Below, in pieces: positions 1 through 8,812 of a stretch of DNA of 55,410 nt. The stretch is from NCBI GenBank assembly GCA_946411525.1, contig CAMKEI010000008.1, positions 1 to 55,410 on the forward strand. The letters are read 5' to 3'. Under the pieces are notes generated by a model that did not search any database, was not told the origin of the DNA, and saw only the letters and a program-made list of their open reading frames with translations. The translations under genes were made by a program, and so were the position numbers. This DNA comes from an uncultured Clostridia bacterium (GTDB taxonomy: Bacteria; Bacillota; Clostridia; Christensenellales; Aristaeellaceae). Numbering within the stretch: the first letter of the stretch is position 1; every line of letters starts with the position of its first letter.

Positions 1-36
1 CGGAAGCCGGGCATGATGCCCGGCTTCCGTTGTATT
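1..36. terminator. Intrinsic terminator-like hairpin
   Basis: A perfect 14-nt inverted repeat (CGGAAGCCGGGCAT and its complement, 1-29) with almost no loop is followed by a short T-rich stretch (TTGTATTT). It probably ends a gene to the left of the window. Confidence 0.6.
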
Positions 37-121
37 TCAATGCCATTCGTCTTACTGACCTGCCGTAAAGGCGTTGTCTGATACCGGAGACCTTTGTAAA
101 TAAGGTCCGGGGATTTTGATA

Positions 122-344
122 TTATTCAAACTCGATGGTTGCAACAGGCTTTTCGCTGATGTCCCACAGGACACGGTTCACGCCGGGAACGGTCCGGATG
201 ATCCGGTCGCGCATCCGGCAGAGCACGGGGAAGGGGATCTCCGGGATGGTGGCAGTGACGGCGTCCACGGTGTTGACTGCGCGGATGATCACGGCCCAGC
301 CCATGTACCGCTCGCCCTTGCCGTCCACATAGCGGATGCCGGTG
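122..344 (-). pseudogene. guaA: Displaced guaA 3' end (copy 1)
   Basis: On the minus strand this encodes the last 74 residues of a GMP synthase, ending in ATIEFE and a TAA stop at 122-124. It matches the C-terminus of the intact guaA at 50891-51877 up to a sharp break at 344, after which similarity stops. The frame is intact and most differences from the intact gene look synonymous, so the fragment derives from a functional guaA. Its first 47 nt from the stop are identical to guaA copy 2 (21983-22137) but not to the intact gene. It has no start codon or ribosome site and cannot be a functional enzyme. The likeliest origin is a guaA end displaced by island insertion. Confidence 0.85.
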
Positions 345-1357
345 AAGAACTGCTCAGAATTATAGCCGGCGACGATTACGGGATTTATGAGAAGGCTGCC
401 GCCGTCGGGAACCTGGACAGGGATCACGCCGACACAGATACACTCAGGACAATTGCCCTGAATGCCGAGGGAGGCGGGTTCGGCGTTCACGCTGAGCATG
501 GACTGGCTGCCGTGGAAAAGCTGGAAGACCAGGAAGCATTGCTGGACATCGCGACAGAAGCCAGGGACGGACTTGTAGCGATTTATGCAGCCAAAAAACT
601 GAAAGACCGGGATAAGATCCTCGAATTCCTCATGAAAACGGACGACAGCTATAACTTCAAAACCGTCCTGCCGAAGATTGAACTCACCGGGGAGGAAAAA
701 AAGGCGCTGTCGGACGGGGCCAAGCTTCGCAGCGATCCCGTGATGAAGGAGCTGTTCAGCGAGGATCAGCTGTATGAGAAATGCCTTGAGGAAAAAGATC
801 AGGAGCTTGCCAGGACGCTGTGGAAAAACATCTGGGAAAAAGACAAGCTTGAAACGCTGAAGGAGATCCTGGGGACGTCACCGGAAGCGGAGGCCGTGAG
901 CATGCGGCTCAAAACGATCCGGCATATGGAAAACCTGAAGCAGATGGGATACCCGGCAGAGATCAATGAAAGAACAATCAGGTATAACGGAACGCTCGAA
1001 AAAGAGATCAGCCTTCTGGGAACGGTCAAGCATACCGTGCAAAAACAGGGGATGACGATCGGATTTGACGATGTGTATGAAAAGGCGGGCGACGATCTGA
1101 GCAAAGCGGTCGCCAGCAAAACACGCCTGGTGCTGACCTATTTCCTGGGCGGACCGTTCCTGGGCGGCCTCATGATCCTGGGCCCGGACCACTGGCTGTC
1201 GGAGAACGCGAAGGACGCCATCTGGATGGTGATAGCCACGCTCCAGCTGTCGGACAGCGAGAACGTGATGAAACGGGTGTCCGCCGATATGAGCGAAGAG
1301 GAGGCAGCAACGGTGATCCGGGATATCCTCCGGACCTGGTGGCATACCGTGGCGTAA
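345..1357 (+). pseudogene. 5'-truncated helical (HEAT-like) repeat protein gene
   Basis: The open frame continues upstream, but residues before 345 are antisense to the guaA fragment, so the native 5' end has been lost at the junction. About 337 codons remain. The first part has repeats of the type AAVxxL-D-xxLxxIAxxA (for example KLEDQEALLDIATEA and KKLKDRDKIL), as in degenerate HEAT-like repeats of clostridial proteins. The middle is charged and helical. The C-terminal third has a hydrophobic stretch near LVLTYFLGGPFLGGLMIL. No catalytic motif is recognised. A shorter protein could start from an internal ATG near 631 (MKTDDSY), but no good ribosome site is seen. Function unknown. Confidence 0.5.
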
Positions 1358-1428
1358 TAACAGAACGGACGGAACGAAACCGGGTGAACAGGCCGGGAGC
1401 GGCCGCGTGGTGACAAAAGGACAGATAA

Positions 1429-1462
1429 TGCGGAACGGGAAATCCCGTTCCGCATTTATACT
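1429..1462. terminator. Bidirectional intrinsic terminator
   Basis: An inverted repeat, ATGCGGAACGGG / CCCGTTCCGCAT with a 4-nt loop, is followed by a T-rich stretch on the plus strand and preceded by A-rich sequence. It lies between the truncated plus-strand gene ending at 1357 and the minus-strand permease ending at 1529, and can serve both. Confidence 0.75.
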
Positions 1463-1528
1463 TTTTACTATATGTATCAGGAGAAGAACCGGACAAAGCC
1501 CGCTCTGAAGAGAGAAAACCAGCGGATA

Positions 1529-2545
1529 TTACTGCTCCTTCTTGGTGGCGTAAGCAGCGACCAGCGCCAATGCCAGCACCGCGCCTTTGACAGCGGGAAG
1601 TACATAGAAGGGAACGGCACAGATGGTCAGACCGTTTTCCAGCGTGGAGACAAGCAATGCCCCGATCATTGTACCCAGGGCGTTTGGCTTTTCCGCACCG
1701 CCGACTGTACGACCGACGAACACCGCTGCCAGGGACTGCATCAGGTAGTTATCGCAGCACATTACCTGTGCGGAACTACCGCGGGAGGAGACAAGAATAC
1801 CGCCAATGGCGATGAACACCGCCGTGATCATACCGGCCAGGTAGCGGTAGCCCTTGACGTTGATACCGGAGAGTTTCGCGGCCTGTTTGTTGCCGCCCAT
1901 GGCGTAGATGAAGCGGCCGTGCTTGGTATGCTCCAGGAAGATGTATGCCACCAGCACGCAGGCAAGCATGATGATGATCAGCCAGGGCTCCTTGCCGATG
2001 GCCAGGAAGTCTTCCCCCAGCTTGATCCGGAGGGGATCCGCGCCGGCGGGGGTGCGCATGCCGGTGGAAACGGCGCCGCCGCCGATGTACCACTGGCCCA
2101 GGCCCTGATGAACGAACATGAGGGCGCAGGTGGCCAGCATGTCCGGAATCTTGCAGACCAGGATCAGGAACATGGTCAGCTGGTACATGATGATCGTGAC
2201 CAGAATGGAGATCAGGATACAGGCGCCCAGCGGCAGCCCGTACCAGAGGTACATACTGACAAACACATATGCGGAGCAGCTGGCCAGCGTACAGGCGGAC
2301 ATGTCAAAACCGTCCGGCGCCATGGTGACCGTGGCGGCAATACCGAACACGGTGGTGATGGACATAGCCCGGAGAATATTGATCATGTTGTTCGTGGACA
2401 TGAACCGGTTGCCCTTGATCAGGGTAAAGGCAATCACACTGGCGACCAGCGTGATGACGGCTGCCCAGTCGATCAGGACTTTACCGAGGCTTTTTTTCTG
2501 CCTCGGCATCGCAGCCATGTTTGGTTTCAGGGTTGTTTGCGTCAT
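1529..2545 (-). CDS. Ribose-type sugar ABC transporter permease (RbsC family)
   Basis: This 338-residue, strongly hydrophobic protein has about 8-10 membrane segments and is of usual length for the RbsC/BPD_transp_2 family. Family-like segments include DGFDMSACTLAS near residue 75 and AAVFVGRTVGGAEKP near residue 265. The start at 2545 is chosen because GGAGGG lies a few bases upstream; the frame stays open upstream of it. It is the last gene of a minus-strand operon (binding protein, ATPase, permease), 16 bp after the ATPase gene. There is only one permease gene, so it would homodimerise. It diverges from the BMC operon and is the obvious importer for its sugar. The substrate (ribose-like, perhaps 5-deoxy or 5-methylthio) is inferred from context. 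Confidence 0.88.
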   Translation of the reverse strand: MTQTTLKPNMAAMPRQKKSLGKVLIDWAAVITLVASVIAFTLIKGNRFMSTNNMINILRAMSITTVFGIAATVTMAPDGFDMSACTLASCSAYVFVSMYLWYGLPLGACILISILVTIIMYQLTMFLILVCKIPDMLATCALMFVHQGLGQWYIGGGAVSTGMRTPAGADPLRIKLGEDFLAIGKEPWLIIIMLACVLVAYIFLEHTKHGRFIYAMGGNKQAAKLSGINVKGYRYLAGMITAVFIAIGGILVSSRGSSAQVMCCDNYLMQSLAAVFVGRTVGGAEKPNALGTMIGALLVSTLENGLTICAVPFYVLPAVKGAVLALALVAAYATKKEQ

Positions 2546-2561
2546 GTTCGTCCCTCCTGTT

Positions 2562-4079
2562 TCACGCGTAGCGGGCACGGTTGCCCACGGCGTAGTGCAT
2601 GATCTCGTCTTCCGAAGTCTGCGATGTGACAAGCTCCGCCATCACCTGGCCGTCAAAGAGAACGTAGATCCGGTCGGTGATGGAAAGCAGCTCGGAGTTT
2701 TCGCAGGAAGCGTATATGACGCTGTTCCCGCGCTTCGCGATATCACAGATCAGGTGGAAGATATCCTGCTTTGCTCCGACGTCAACGCCCTTGGTGGGCT
2801 CATCGAAAATATACAGGTCGCAGTCGGCGGCCATCCATTTGGCAACGGCCACTTTCTGCTGGTTGCCGCCGGACAGGTTTTTGACAAACTGCTTTACGGA
2901 AGGCGTGGAGATGCCGAGCTTCTTCACATAGTCCTCCGCGCACTGGTCGATTTTCCGCTTGTTGATGAAGGAAGCGGTGCAGAAGTTGTCCAGGGAAGCG
3001 GCTGAGATATTGAAACTGACTGTTTCGCCGACAAGAACGCCTTCCTTGCGGCGCTCCTCCGGCACCAGGGCGATCCGGTTCTTCAGAGCCTGGGACGGGT
3101 TTTTCACCGTCAGCTCCCTGCCGCCCATGATGACCTTGCCGCCGGTCTTTTCATAGGCGCCGAAGATGGTTTTGCACAGCTCCGACTTACCGGCGCCGAC
3201 CAGGCCCGCGATGCCGACGATTTCGCCCTTGCGTGCGTAGATGGACACGTCGTTGACGCGTCCGTCCGCGCCGGAGAGGTTCTGCACCTCGAAGGCGACG
3301 TCGCCGATCTCGGCGATCTCCTTGGGGAAGTTCTCCTCGAAGGAGCGGCCCAGCATCTTTTCCACGATCTCCCGGGTGGTGGTCTGCGGTGTGATCTCCG
3401 TCGTTCCGACAACCTGCCCGTTCCGCATGACGGTGTAACGCTCGCAGATCCGGATGATCTCGTTGATCCGGTGGGAGATAAAGATGATGGCGACGTTCTC
3501 GGTCGCCTGCAGATGCTTCACCAGGCGAAAGAGCTCTTCGGTCTCAGTGTCGGACAGGGGAGCGGTCGGCTCGTCCAGGATCAGGAAATTGCACTCGTTG
3601 ACGATGGCCCGGGCAATCAGGACCATCTGTTTCTGGGCCAGGGAAAGATCCTGGACCAGCTTATGAACGTCAACCTCGATGTTCAGCCGCTGAAGCACTT
3701 CCGCGGCACGCTTATAGAGGCTGCGCCATTTCATCATGAAATTTCCGTGCATGACGGTATCGTTCAGCATTACGTTTTCCGCCACGGACAGAGTGGGAAC
3801 CAGCGCCATATCAACTTCCTGATACACGATCTGGATTCCCAGCTTTTTCGCGGCGAGGGTGGAACGAAGCTCCACAACCTCGTCGTTCAGGTAAACCTCC
3901 CCGGTATAATCCGGATTGGCACCGGCCAGCACCTTCATCAGGGTGGACTTTCCGGCGCCGTTTGCCCCGACCAGGGCATGGATCTCACCGGTGGTGACTT
4001 CGAAATTGACATCGGTCAGCGCTTTGACACCCGGAAACTCGATGGAGACATTCCGGGTTCCGAGCTTGATCTTTTCCAT
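2562..4079 (-). CDS. Sugar ABC transporter ATP-binding protein (RbsA/MglA type, two ATPase domains)
   Basis: This 505-residue tandem ATPase has the usual length for RbsA-type proteins. The N-terminal domain carries Walker A GANGAGKST (about residue 38) and Walker B FLILDEPTAPL. The C-terminal domain has a Walker-A-like GLVGAGKSELC (about residue 295), the ABC signature LSGGNQQKV and FDEPTKGVDVGAK. The first domain's signature (LSLAQKQM) is degenerate, as is common in this subfamily. It energises sugar import with the permease at 1529 and the binding protein at 4220. A stem-loop separates it from the binding-protein gene and may set the expression ratio. Confidence 0.93.
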   Translation of the reverse strand: MEKIKLGTRNVSIEFPGVKALTDVNFEVTTGEIHALVGANGAGKSTLMKVLAGANPDYTGEVYLNDEVVELRSTLAAKKLGIQIVYQEVDMALVPTLSVAENVMLNDTVMHGNFMMKWRSLYKRAAEVLQRLNIEVDVHKLVQDLSLAQKQMVLIARAIVNECNFLILDEPTAPLSDTETEELFRLVKHLQATENVAIIFISHRINEIIRICERYTVMRNGQVVGTTEITPQTTTREIVEKMLGRSFEENFPKEIAEIGDVAFEVQNLSGADGRVNDVSIYARKGEIVGIAGLVGAGKSELCKTIFGAYEKTGGKVIMGGRELTVKNPSQALKNRIALVPEERRKEGVLVGETVSFNISAASLDNFCTASFINKRKIDQCAEDYVKKLGISTPSVKQFVKNLSGGNQQKVAVAKWMAADCDLYIFDEPTKGVDVGAKQDIFHLICDIAKRGNSVIYASCENSELLSITDRIYVLFDGQVMAELVTSQTSEDEIMHYAVGNRARYA

Positions 4080-4147
4080 GGATTTCCCTCTTCTCTGCGC
4101 TCCGGAGAACCGGAGCGGAATCAGCGGTTGGCCAAGCCTGAAGAAAA

Positions 4148-4178
4148 GGAGGGCCGGAGCAAGGACTCCGACCCTCCT
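4148..4178 (-). terminator. Intercistronic stem-loop between binding-protein and ATPase genes
   Basis: An inverted repeat of 13 nt (AGGAGGGTCGGAG on the minus strand, one G-T wobble) with a short loop lies between the binding-protein stop and the ATPase start. It has no strong T-tract, so it is more likely a partial terminator or 3'-end stabiliser that keeps the upstream message abundant. Confidence 0.5.
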
Positions 4179-4219
4179 GGCAAGAGATTGCTCTCTGAAT
4201 GATAAGTACCGGTCAGGAA

Positions 4220-5326
4220 TTACTTGTGGATCAGATCGGCGGGCATCCAGTCGGCCACGCTCAGGTAGCCCAGGTTGCCGTAGGTCTCGCCGGCGATCTC
4301 GCCCAGGTTCTCCACGGTGGAGGTGTCCTTCAGAGATGTCGCCATGATGGCGGTACCGGGAACTTCAACCACGTCCACGCCGTACTGCTGGCTGGCGGGA
4401 TCATAGATCTTGTCATATTCGCCGGCCATTTCCAGAAGCAGGAGGCGCATGGCGATCTCGCCGTTCATGGTCCAGTCGGTGGTGCCGGCAGCCATCCAGA
4501 TTTCCGGATGATTCTGCATGTTGGTCACGTCGACCTGGTCGATGTCAACGGAAGCCATCGGCAGCGCGTTGTCGCCGCTGAAGTTGGGATCCTCGGTGAT
4601 GGCGTTGTACACGCCCTGGCCGTACAGATCGTAGTATACGACGACGCCGTCCACATCCTCACGGTTGATGGACTGCAGATAGGCAGCCATCACGGAGTTG
4701 GCGGAATCAAGGGTATCCTGCAGGGGCTGCACTTCGCCGACGGTCTTGATCTTGCCGGCGGATTCATACTCCTGCCAGCCGACTTCACGGCGATCGAAGG
4801 GGCTGTTGTAGTTCGGGCCGCGCCAGACCTTGATCAGGCGGACCCCTTCGCCGAACTTCTCGATCATGGCGTCGAGCAGAACGGTGACCAGGGACTTGTC
4901 CTGCTGGAACAGCTGGGTGACGCCGGGCAGCTTCTGGTATTCACCATCGGTATAGAACTGGGTGTCGAAGCAGACGATCTTCATGTCCGGATACTGCTCG
5001 GTGATGCCCTTCAGGAAGGTGTAGGAGCCGTCCTGGTTGCCGTGGCTGACGAGCAGGCCGTCATAGCCGGCAGCGGCACAGGTGGAGATGGTATCCTGCC
5101 ATTTGTTGAAGTCGCCGCCGCAGAAGTGCACGTCGCACTGTACGCCCAGCGCGGCACACAGATCCGTGCAGGAATTCGCCCACATCTGGAAGATGGTGGC
5201 AGAGGGCAGCAGCATGATGTATGCGACCTTCTTGCCGGCGACGGGGTTTTCGGCCTCGGCAGTCGCGACTGACATCATGGACAGAGCCAGTGCGAGAACC
5301 AGGACCAACGCGATAATCTTTTTCAT
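4220..5326 (-). CDS. Sugar ABC transporter substrate-binding protein (periplasmic-binding-protein family)
   Basis: This 368-residue protein has a clear signal peptide (MKKIIALVLVLALALSMM, then A-E-A near residue 25). There is no lipobox cysteine, so no obvious lipid anchor is visible. The mature part follows the RbsB/peripla_BP_4 pattern: GKKVAYIMLL near the start, AAAGYDGLLVS around residue 88 and DVDGVVVYYD around residue 225. It is the first gene of the transporter operon, behind a good minus-strand promoter. The ligand cannot be read from the sequence. The adjacent MtnK/MtnA operon suggests a ribose analogue. Confidence 0.88.
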   Translation of the reverse strand: MKKIIALVLVLALALSMMSVATAEAENPVAGKKVAYIMLLPSATIFQMWANSCTDLCAALGVQCDVHFCGGDFNKWQDTISTCAAAGYDGLLVSHGNQDGSYTFLKGITEQYPDMKIVCFDTQFYTDGEYQKLPGVTQLFQQDKSLVTVLLDAMIEKFGEGVRLIKVWRGPNYNSPFDRREVGWQEYESAGKIKTVGEVQPLQDTLDSANSVMAAYLQSINREDVDGVVVYYDLYGQGVYNAITEDPNFSGDNALPMASVDIDQVDVTNMQNHPEIWMAAGTTDWTMNGEIAMRLLLLEMAGEYDKIYDPASQQYGVDVVEVPGTAIMATSLKDTSTVENLGEIAGETYGNLGYLSVADWMPADLIHK

Positions 5327-5350
5327 GGTACAACCTCCTATTTTTATCCC

Positions 5351-5365
5351 GCGGGATACTCCCGC
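5351..5365 (-). promoter_or_regulatory. 5'-UTR stem-loop upstream of the binding-protein gene
   Basis: GCGGGA/TCCCGC with a 3-nt loop lies in the leader between the minus-strand promoter and the ribosome site of the binding-protein gene. It could stabilise the mRNA or modulate access to the ribosome site. No known riboswitch is recognised. Confidence 0.35.
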
Positions 5366-5382
5366 ATTTTTTTGTTAAGCAG

Positions 5383-5411
5383 AGTATAACGCATGTCAAG
5401 TTCTATGTCAA
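5383..5411 (-). promoter_or_regulatory. Sigma-A promoter for the sugar ABC transporter operon
   Basis: On the minus strand, TTGACA (complement of 5406-5411) is separated by 17 nt from TATACT (complement of 5383-5388). It reads toward the binding-protein gene starting at 5326. Confidence 0.7.
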
Positions 5412-5536
5412 GCAAAGTTTCAGAAAAAGAATTAGTATTGTTTTCAACGGACGAACAGGCCTGATGTTTATTAAAATGGATAAAACAGGACAAAAATGAC
5501 AAGATAATTACAAAAACACGACGAATTTGCGTGATT

Positions 5537-5547
5537 GTTTACTAAAC
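5537..5547. promoter_or_regulatory. Possible operator palindrome GTTTACTAAAC
   Basis: An 11-bp perfect palindrome lies in the divergent promoter region, 28 bp upstream of the -35 box of the BMC operon, in an AT-rich stretch with related half-sites near 5467 and 5595. It could be the site of the LacI-family regulator encoded at 17117. This is a weak inference from position only. Confidence 0.25.
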
Positions 5548-5574
5548 TACAGTTAAAATATCCGCTTTTGTCTA

Positions 5575-5603
5575 TTGACAGTTCAGTTCGTTTTGTTTAC
5601 AAT
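5575..5603 (+). promoter_or_regulatory. Sigma-A promoter of the BMC operon
   Basis: TTGACA (5575-5580), a 17-bp spacer and TACAAT (5598-5603) form a near-consensus promoter about 60 bp before the aldolase start. It diverges from the transporter promoter, so a regulator bound between them could control both. Confidence 0.75.
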
Positions 5604-5670
5604 GCAAATGAATAACTATGCTCCAAAGCGGAATACTGTCCTTTTTACAGGATATGAAAGAGGGATGCAG

Positions 5671-6558
5671 ATGAGCGAACTGAAGCGGTTTCCGACGGAT
5701 GCCGAGGCCAAAAAACTGATTGTGGAGATCGGACGGCGCATGTATATGAAGAATTTTGTGGCGGCCAACGACGGGAATATCTCCTGCAAGGTGGACGAGG
5801 ATACGATCTGGACCACGCCCACCGGCGTCTCCAAAGGCTTCATGTCCGAGGACGAAATGGTCAAGATGCGGCTGGACGGAACCGTCATCAGCCAGGGGGA
5901 CAAAAGGCCGTCCAGCGAGGCGAAGATGCACCTGCGCATATATAATGAAAGAAAGGACGTCATGGCGGTCTGCCACGCGCATCCGCCGATTTCCACTTCT
6001 TTCGCGATCGCAGGCATGAGCCTGGACAGGGCCATCTATCCGGAGGCGCTGGTCAACCTGGGCACGGTTCCCTGCGTTCATTATGAGGCGCCGGGTTCCC
6101 AGGGAATACCGGATTCCATCGCGCCGTACGTCCGGGATTACAACGCGCTGCTGCTGGCCAACCACGGCGCGGTGGCCTGGGGCTCCTCACTGATGGAGGC
6201 CTGGTACCGGCTGGAGGCGACCGAGCATTACGCGATGGTGATCATGTACACCGGCAACATCATCGGCAAGGCCAACGTGCTGAGCTGCGACCAGGTGGGC
6301 GAGCTGATCCGCCTGCGGGAGAAGATGGGCATCACCACCGGCGGCGTACCGGCCTGCGCGGCAAAGCCCACCAACACGCAGGACGTGGTGCTGGGACAGA
6401 GCGTCAGCGCCGGGGAAACGCCCGGACTCAAGACCTACGGGCAGGGCGGAAGCGCCTCTCCGTGCGGCTGCGCCGGCGGATCCGACTCCGTGAGCGAGGC
6501 GGAACTGAAACAGATCACCGAGGCCGTGATCGCCAGGCTGAGCGGAAAAAGGCAGTAA
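5671..6558 (+). CDS. Class II aldolase (fuculose-phosphate aldolase family) with C-terminal encapsulation helix
   Basis: This Zn-dependent aldolase of the FucA/RhaD family would cleave a ketose-1-phosphate to DHAP plus an aldehyde. The expected metal and catalytic residues are visible: SSEAKMHLR with the catalytic Glu, HAHPP with two His near residue 98, and ANHGAVAWG with the third His. The start at 5671 is set by AGAGGG six bases upstream. The family is usually about 215 residues. This protein has 295, the excess being a Gly/Ser/Cys-rich linker followed by a terminal amphipathic helix (SEAELKQITEAVIARLSG). That arrangement is typical of BMC cargo-targeting peptides. With MtnK and MtnA downstream, the likely substrate is 5-deoxyribulose-1-P or 5-methylthioribulose-1-P rather than fuculose-1-P, because no FucI or FucK is present. 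Confidence 0.9.
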   Translation: MSELKRFPTDAEAKKLIVEIGRRMYMKNFVAANDGNISCKVDEDTIWTTPTGVSKGFMSEDEMVKMRLDGTVISQGDKRPSSEAKMHLRIYNERKDVMAVCHAHPPISTSFAIAGMSLDRAIYPEALVNLGTVPCVHYEAPGSQGIPDSIAPYVRDYNALLLANHGAVAWGSSLMEAWYRLEATEHYAMVIMYTGNIIGKANVLSCDQVGELIRLREKMGITTGGVPACAAKPTNTQDVVLGQSVSAGETPGLKTYGQGGSASPCGCAGGSDSVSEAELKQITEAVIARLSGKRQ

Positions 6559-6656
6559 ACCACCATTTACAGGATTATCAATTATGAATTCAAGATATGA
6601 AGATTCTTCAGCAGTATTTGACCTGAACCGTGGACTGAATTGAAGGAGAGCGTTCC

Positions 6657-7988
6657 GTGAAAGCGATTGTTATCGGCGGAGTGGCGGCGGGCATGTCGGC
6701 CGCGTCCAAGCTGCGCAGAATGATGCCTGACGCCGGAATCACCGTCTATGAAAAGGGCGGCTTCCTGTCCTACGGCGCCTGCGGGCTGCCGTACTATGTG
6801 GGCGACTTCAATACGGAGCCGGGGAAGCTGATCGCCCGGACGCAGGAGCAGTACCGGGAGATGAAGATCGACTGCCGGCTGCACCATGAGGTGCTCCGGG
6901 TAGATCCGGCGGCGAAGAAGGTGCTGGTCAGGGACCTGACAGGCGGGCGGGAGTTTGAGGACTCCTACGACAGGCTGATGATCGCTGTGGGCTGCAACAG
7001 CGTGATTCCGAGGTTTCCGGGGGCGGACCTTCCCGCGGTGTTCTGCCTGCGGAGCATGGAGGACGGCCTGCTGCTGCGGGAGATCGCGCATCTGGACGGT
7101 GTCCGGCATGTGGCGGTGATCGGCGGCGGCTATATCGGCGTGGAAATGGCCGAGGCGCTGGTGCATCTCGGAAAGCAGGTCACGCTGATCGAGGCGGGCG
7201 ACCGGATCATGAATACGTTTGAGCCGGAATTCTCGGAGCTGGCCGCCCAGGAGCTGGAGCGGAACGGCGTGCGGGTCATGATCCGGAGCGCGGTGACGGG
7301 AATTGAGGAAAAGGGAAACTCCCGCACGGTGAAGACCGGGGCGGGCGACGTTTCCTGCGATATCGTGCTGATGGCGGTAGGCGTCAGGCCGGCGACAGGC
7401 TTCCTGAAGGATACGGGAATCCGCATGGCGCGCAACGGCGCGCTGATCGTGGACAGGGAAATGCGGACCTCCCTGGAGGACGTGTGGGCGGCCGGCGACT
7501 GCGCGACGGTGTACCACCGGCTGATGGAGGAGGACGCGTTCATCGCCCTGGGAACGGTCGCGAACAAATGCGGCCGGATTGCGGGCGAGAACATGGCGGG
7601 AAAGCATACAAAGTTTGCAGGCGCCCTGGGCACCGCGGCGATCAAGGTGTTTGAAATGGAATTCGGCCGGACAGGCATGACGGAACGCGACGCGCAGCGC
7701 CTGGGATGCGACTACAAGACCAAGCTGGTGACGGCGCCGGATCATCCGGCCTATTATCCGGATCCGGAGAAGCTGGTCATCAAGCTGATTTACGAGGCCC
7801 GGACGAGGAAACTGCTAGGCGCGAACGTCTGCGGAAAGCGGAACGCGGTGATGCGGACGGATATGTTCGCCGTCGCGATCCACAACGGAATGACCACGGA
7901 GCAACTGGGCATGGTGGACCTGGCCTACGCGCCGCCCTTCGCCTCCGTGTGGGACGCGGTGCACATTGCGGCGAACGCGGCGAAATGA
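6657..7988 (+). CDS. CoA-disulfide reductase / NADH oxidase-like flavoprotein
   Basis: This 443-residue FAD/NAD(P)-dependent disulfide-oxidoreductase family protein starts at GTG (6657) behind AAGGAG. It shows the FAD dinucleotide fold VIGGVAAGMSAA, the redox-active cysteine in SYGACGLPYYVG (about residue 42, as in CoA-disulfide reductases and NADH oxidases), the NAD-binding GGGYIGVEMAE (about residue 160) and VWAAGDCA (about residue 280). The C-terminus ends as in the family, with no targeting extension. In this operon it could keep CoA reduced or reoxidise NADH. The choice between CoA-disulfide, polysulfide and O2 as oxidant cannot be made from sequence. It is an unusual partner for a BMC. 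Confidence 0.85.
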   Translation: MKAIVIGGVAAGMSAASKLRRMMPDAGITVYEKGGFLSYGACGLPYYVGDFNTEPGKLIARTQEQYREMKIDCRLHHEVLRVDPAAKKVLVRDLTGGREFEDSYDRLMIAVGCNSVIPRFPGADLPAVFCLRSMEDGLLLREIAHLDGVRHVAVIGGGYIGVEMAEALVHLGKQVTLIEAGDRIMNTFEPEFSELAAQELERNGVRVMIRSAVTGIEEKGNSRTVKTGAGDVSCDIVLMAVGVRPATGFLKDTGIRMARNGALIVDREMRTSLEDVWAAGDCATVYHRLMEEDAFIALGTVANKCGRIAGENMAGKHTKFAGALGTAAIKVFEMEFGRTGMTERDAQRLGCDYKTKLVTAPDHPAYYPDPEKLVIKLIYEARTRKLLGANVCGKRNAVMRTDMFAVAIHNGMTTEQLGMVDLAYAPPFASVWDAVHIAANAAK

Positions 7989-8011
7989 CGGAAAGGAAGG
8001 CGGGAATCGCG

Positions 8012-8812
8012 ATGGACAAGCTGTGCTCAATCCGGGAGGCCATCGGTTCTGTTCCGGACGGCGCGATGATCGCGCTGGGCGGAAACACGCTGAACCGCGC
8101 ACCGATGGAAGCGGTCCTTGAGATCGTACGGCAGGGAAAGAAACACCTGCGGCTGATCAAGACGGCCGGCGGGCTGGACGTCGACCTGCTGAGCCTGGGG
8201 GAATGCCTGGACAGCGTGGACGCCGGGTTCATCAGCATGGAAACGGAATACGGCCTGGCGCAGCATTACCGCCGGGCGGTGCAGTCCGGCAGCGTCAGGG
8301 CGAACGAGCACGCGTGCTATACGGTGATCTCCGCCCTGCGGGCAGGCGCTTACGGGATTCCGTTCATGCCGGTGCGCGGGCTGCAGATATCCGACCTGCG
8401 CAAAGTCAACGACTACTTCGCGGACGTGAAGGATCCCTTCGGAGGGGAAACGCTGGCGGCGGTCAAAGCGCTGCGGCCGGACGTCGCCGTGATCCACGTC
8501 CAGCAGGCGGACGCCCGCGGGAACGCGGTGATTGACGGACCGAAGTACGACGACATCCTGATGAGCCGGGCGGCGAAGCGGGTGATCCTGACGGCGGAGA
8601 CGATCGTCGGGGATGGTTTTTTCAGCCGGAACGAGGTCAAGGCGGATATTCCGCATTTCATGGTTTCCCATGTGGTGAGGGCGCGCCTGGGCGCCTTCCC
8701 GGGCAGCTGCTTCGGCGCCTACGGCCCGGACGACCGGACGATCCGGAAATACGCGGAACTGGAGAACGCCGACGGCCTGCGGGCGATGATCGGAGAGGGG
8801 GGAGGCGTATGA
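8012..8812 (+). CDS. CoA-transferase-like subunit A (GctA/IpdA type)
   Basis: This 266-residue protein of the two-subunit CoA-transferase superfamily has DGAMIALGG near residue 15, TEYGLAQHYRRAV, RAGAYGIPFMPVRGL (about residue 110) and HVQQADARGN, all typical of glutaconate-CoA-transferase alpha-like chains. The ATG at 8012 has AAGG about 11 bp upstream. An alternative ATG at 7985 overlaps the previous stop and would add nine residues. Its stop overlaps the start of subunit B by 4 bp, so the two are translationally coupled. It may be a transferase moving CoA between acids, or a CoA-thioester hydrolase or lyase like the related steroid-ring enzymes. The substrate is unknown. Confidence 0.82.
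   Translation: MDKLCSIREAIGSVPDGAMIALGGNTLNRAPMEAVLEIVRQGKKHLRLIKTAGGLDVDLLSLGECLDSVDAGFISMETEYGLAQHYRRAVQSGSVRANEHACYTVISALRAGAYGIPFMPVRGLQISDLRKVNDYFADVKDPFGGETLAAVKALRPDVAVIHVQQADARGNAVIDGPKYDDILMSRAAKRVILTAETIVGDGFFSRNEVKADIPHFMVSHVVRARLGAFPGSCFGAYGPDDRTIRKYAELENADGLRAMIGEGGGV

Noticed and set aside
116-344. The 5' part of the open frame running 116-1357 as the true N-terminus of the repeat protein
   Set aside because: These residues are the antisense reading of the guaA fragment; the real 5' end of the repeat gene is missing.
5671-6558. Calling the BMC a fucose/rhamnose compartment from the aldolase alone
   Set aside because: No fucose or rhamnose isomerase or kinase is in the operon, whereas a matching kinase and isomerase pair for methylthio- or deoxyribose is.
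7706-8011. Upstream extension of the CoA-transferase subunit A frame
   Set aside because: It lies inside the flavoprotein gene in another frame and lacks a ribosome site; the start at 8012 (or 7985) fits the family.
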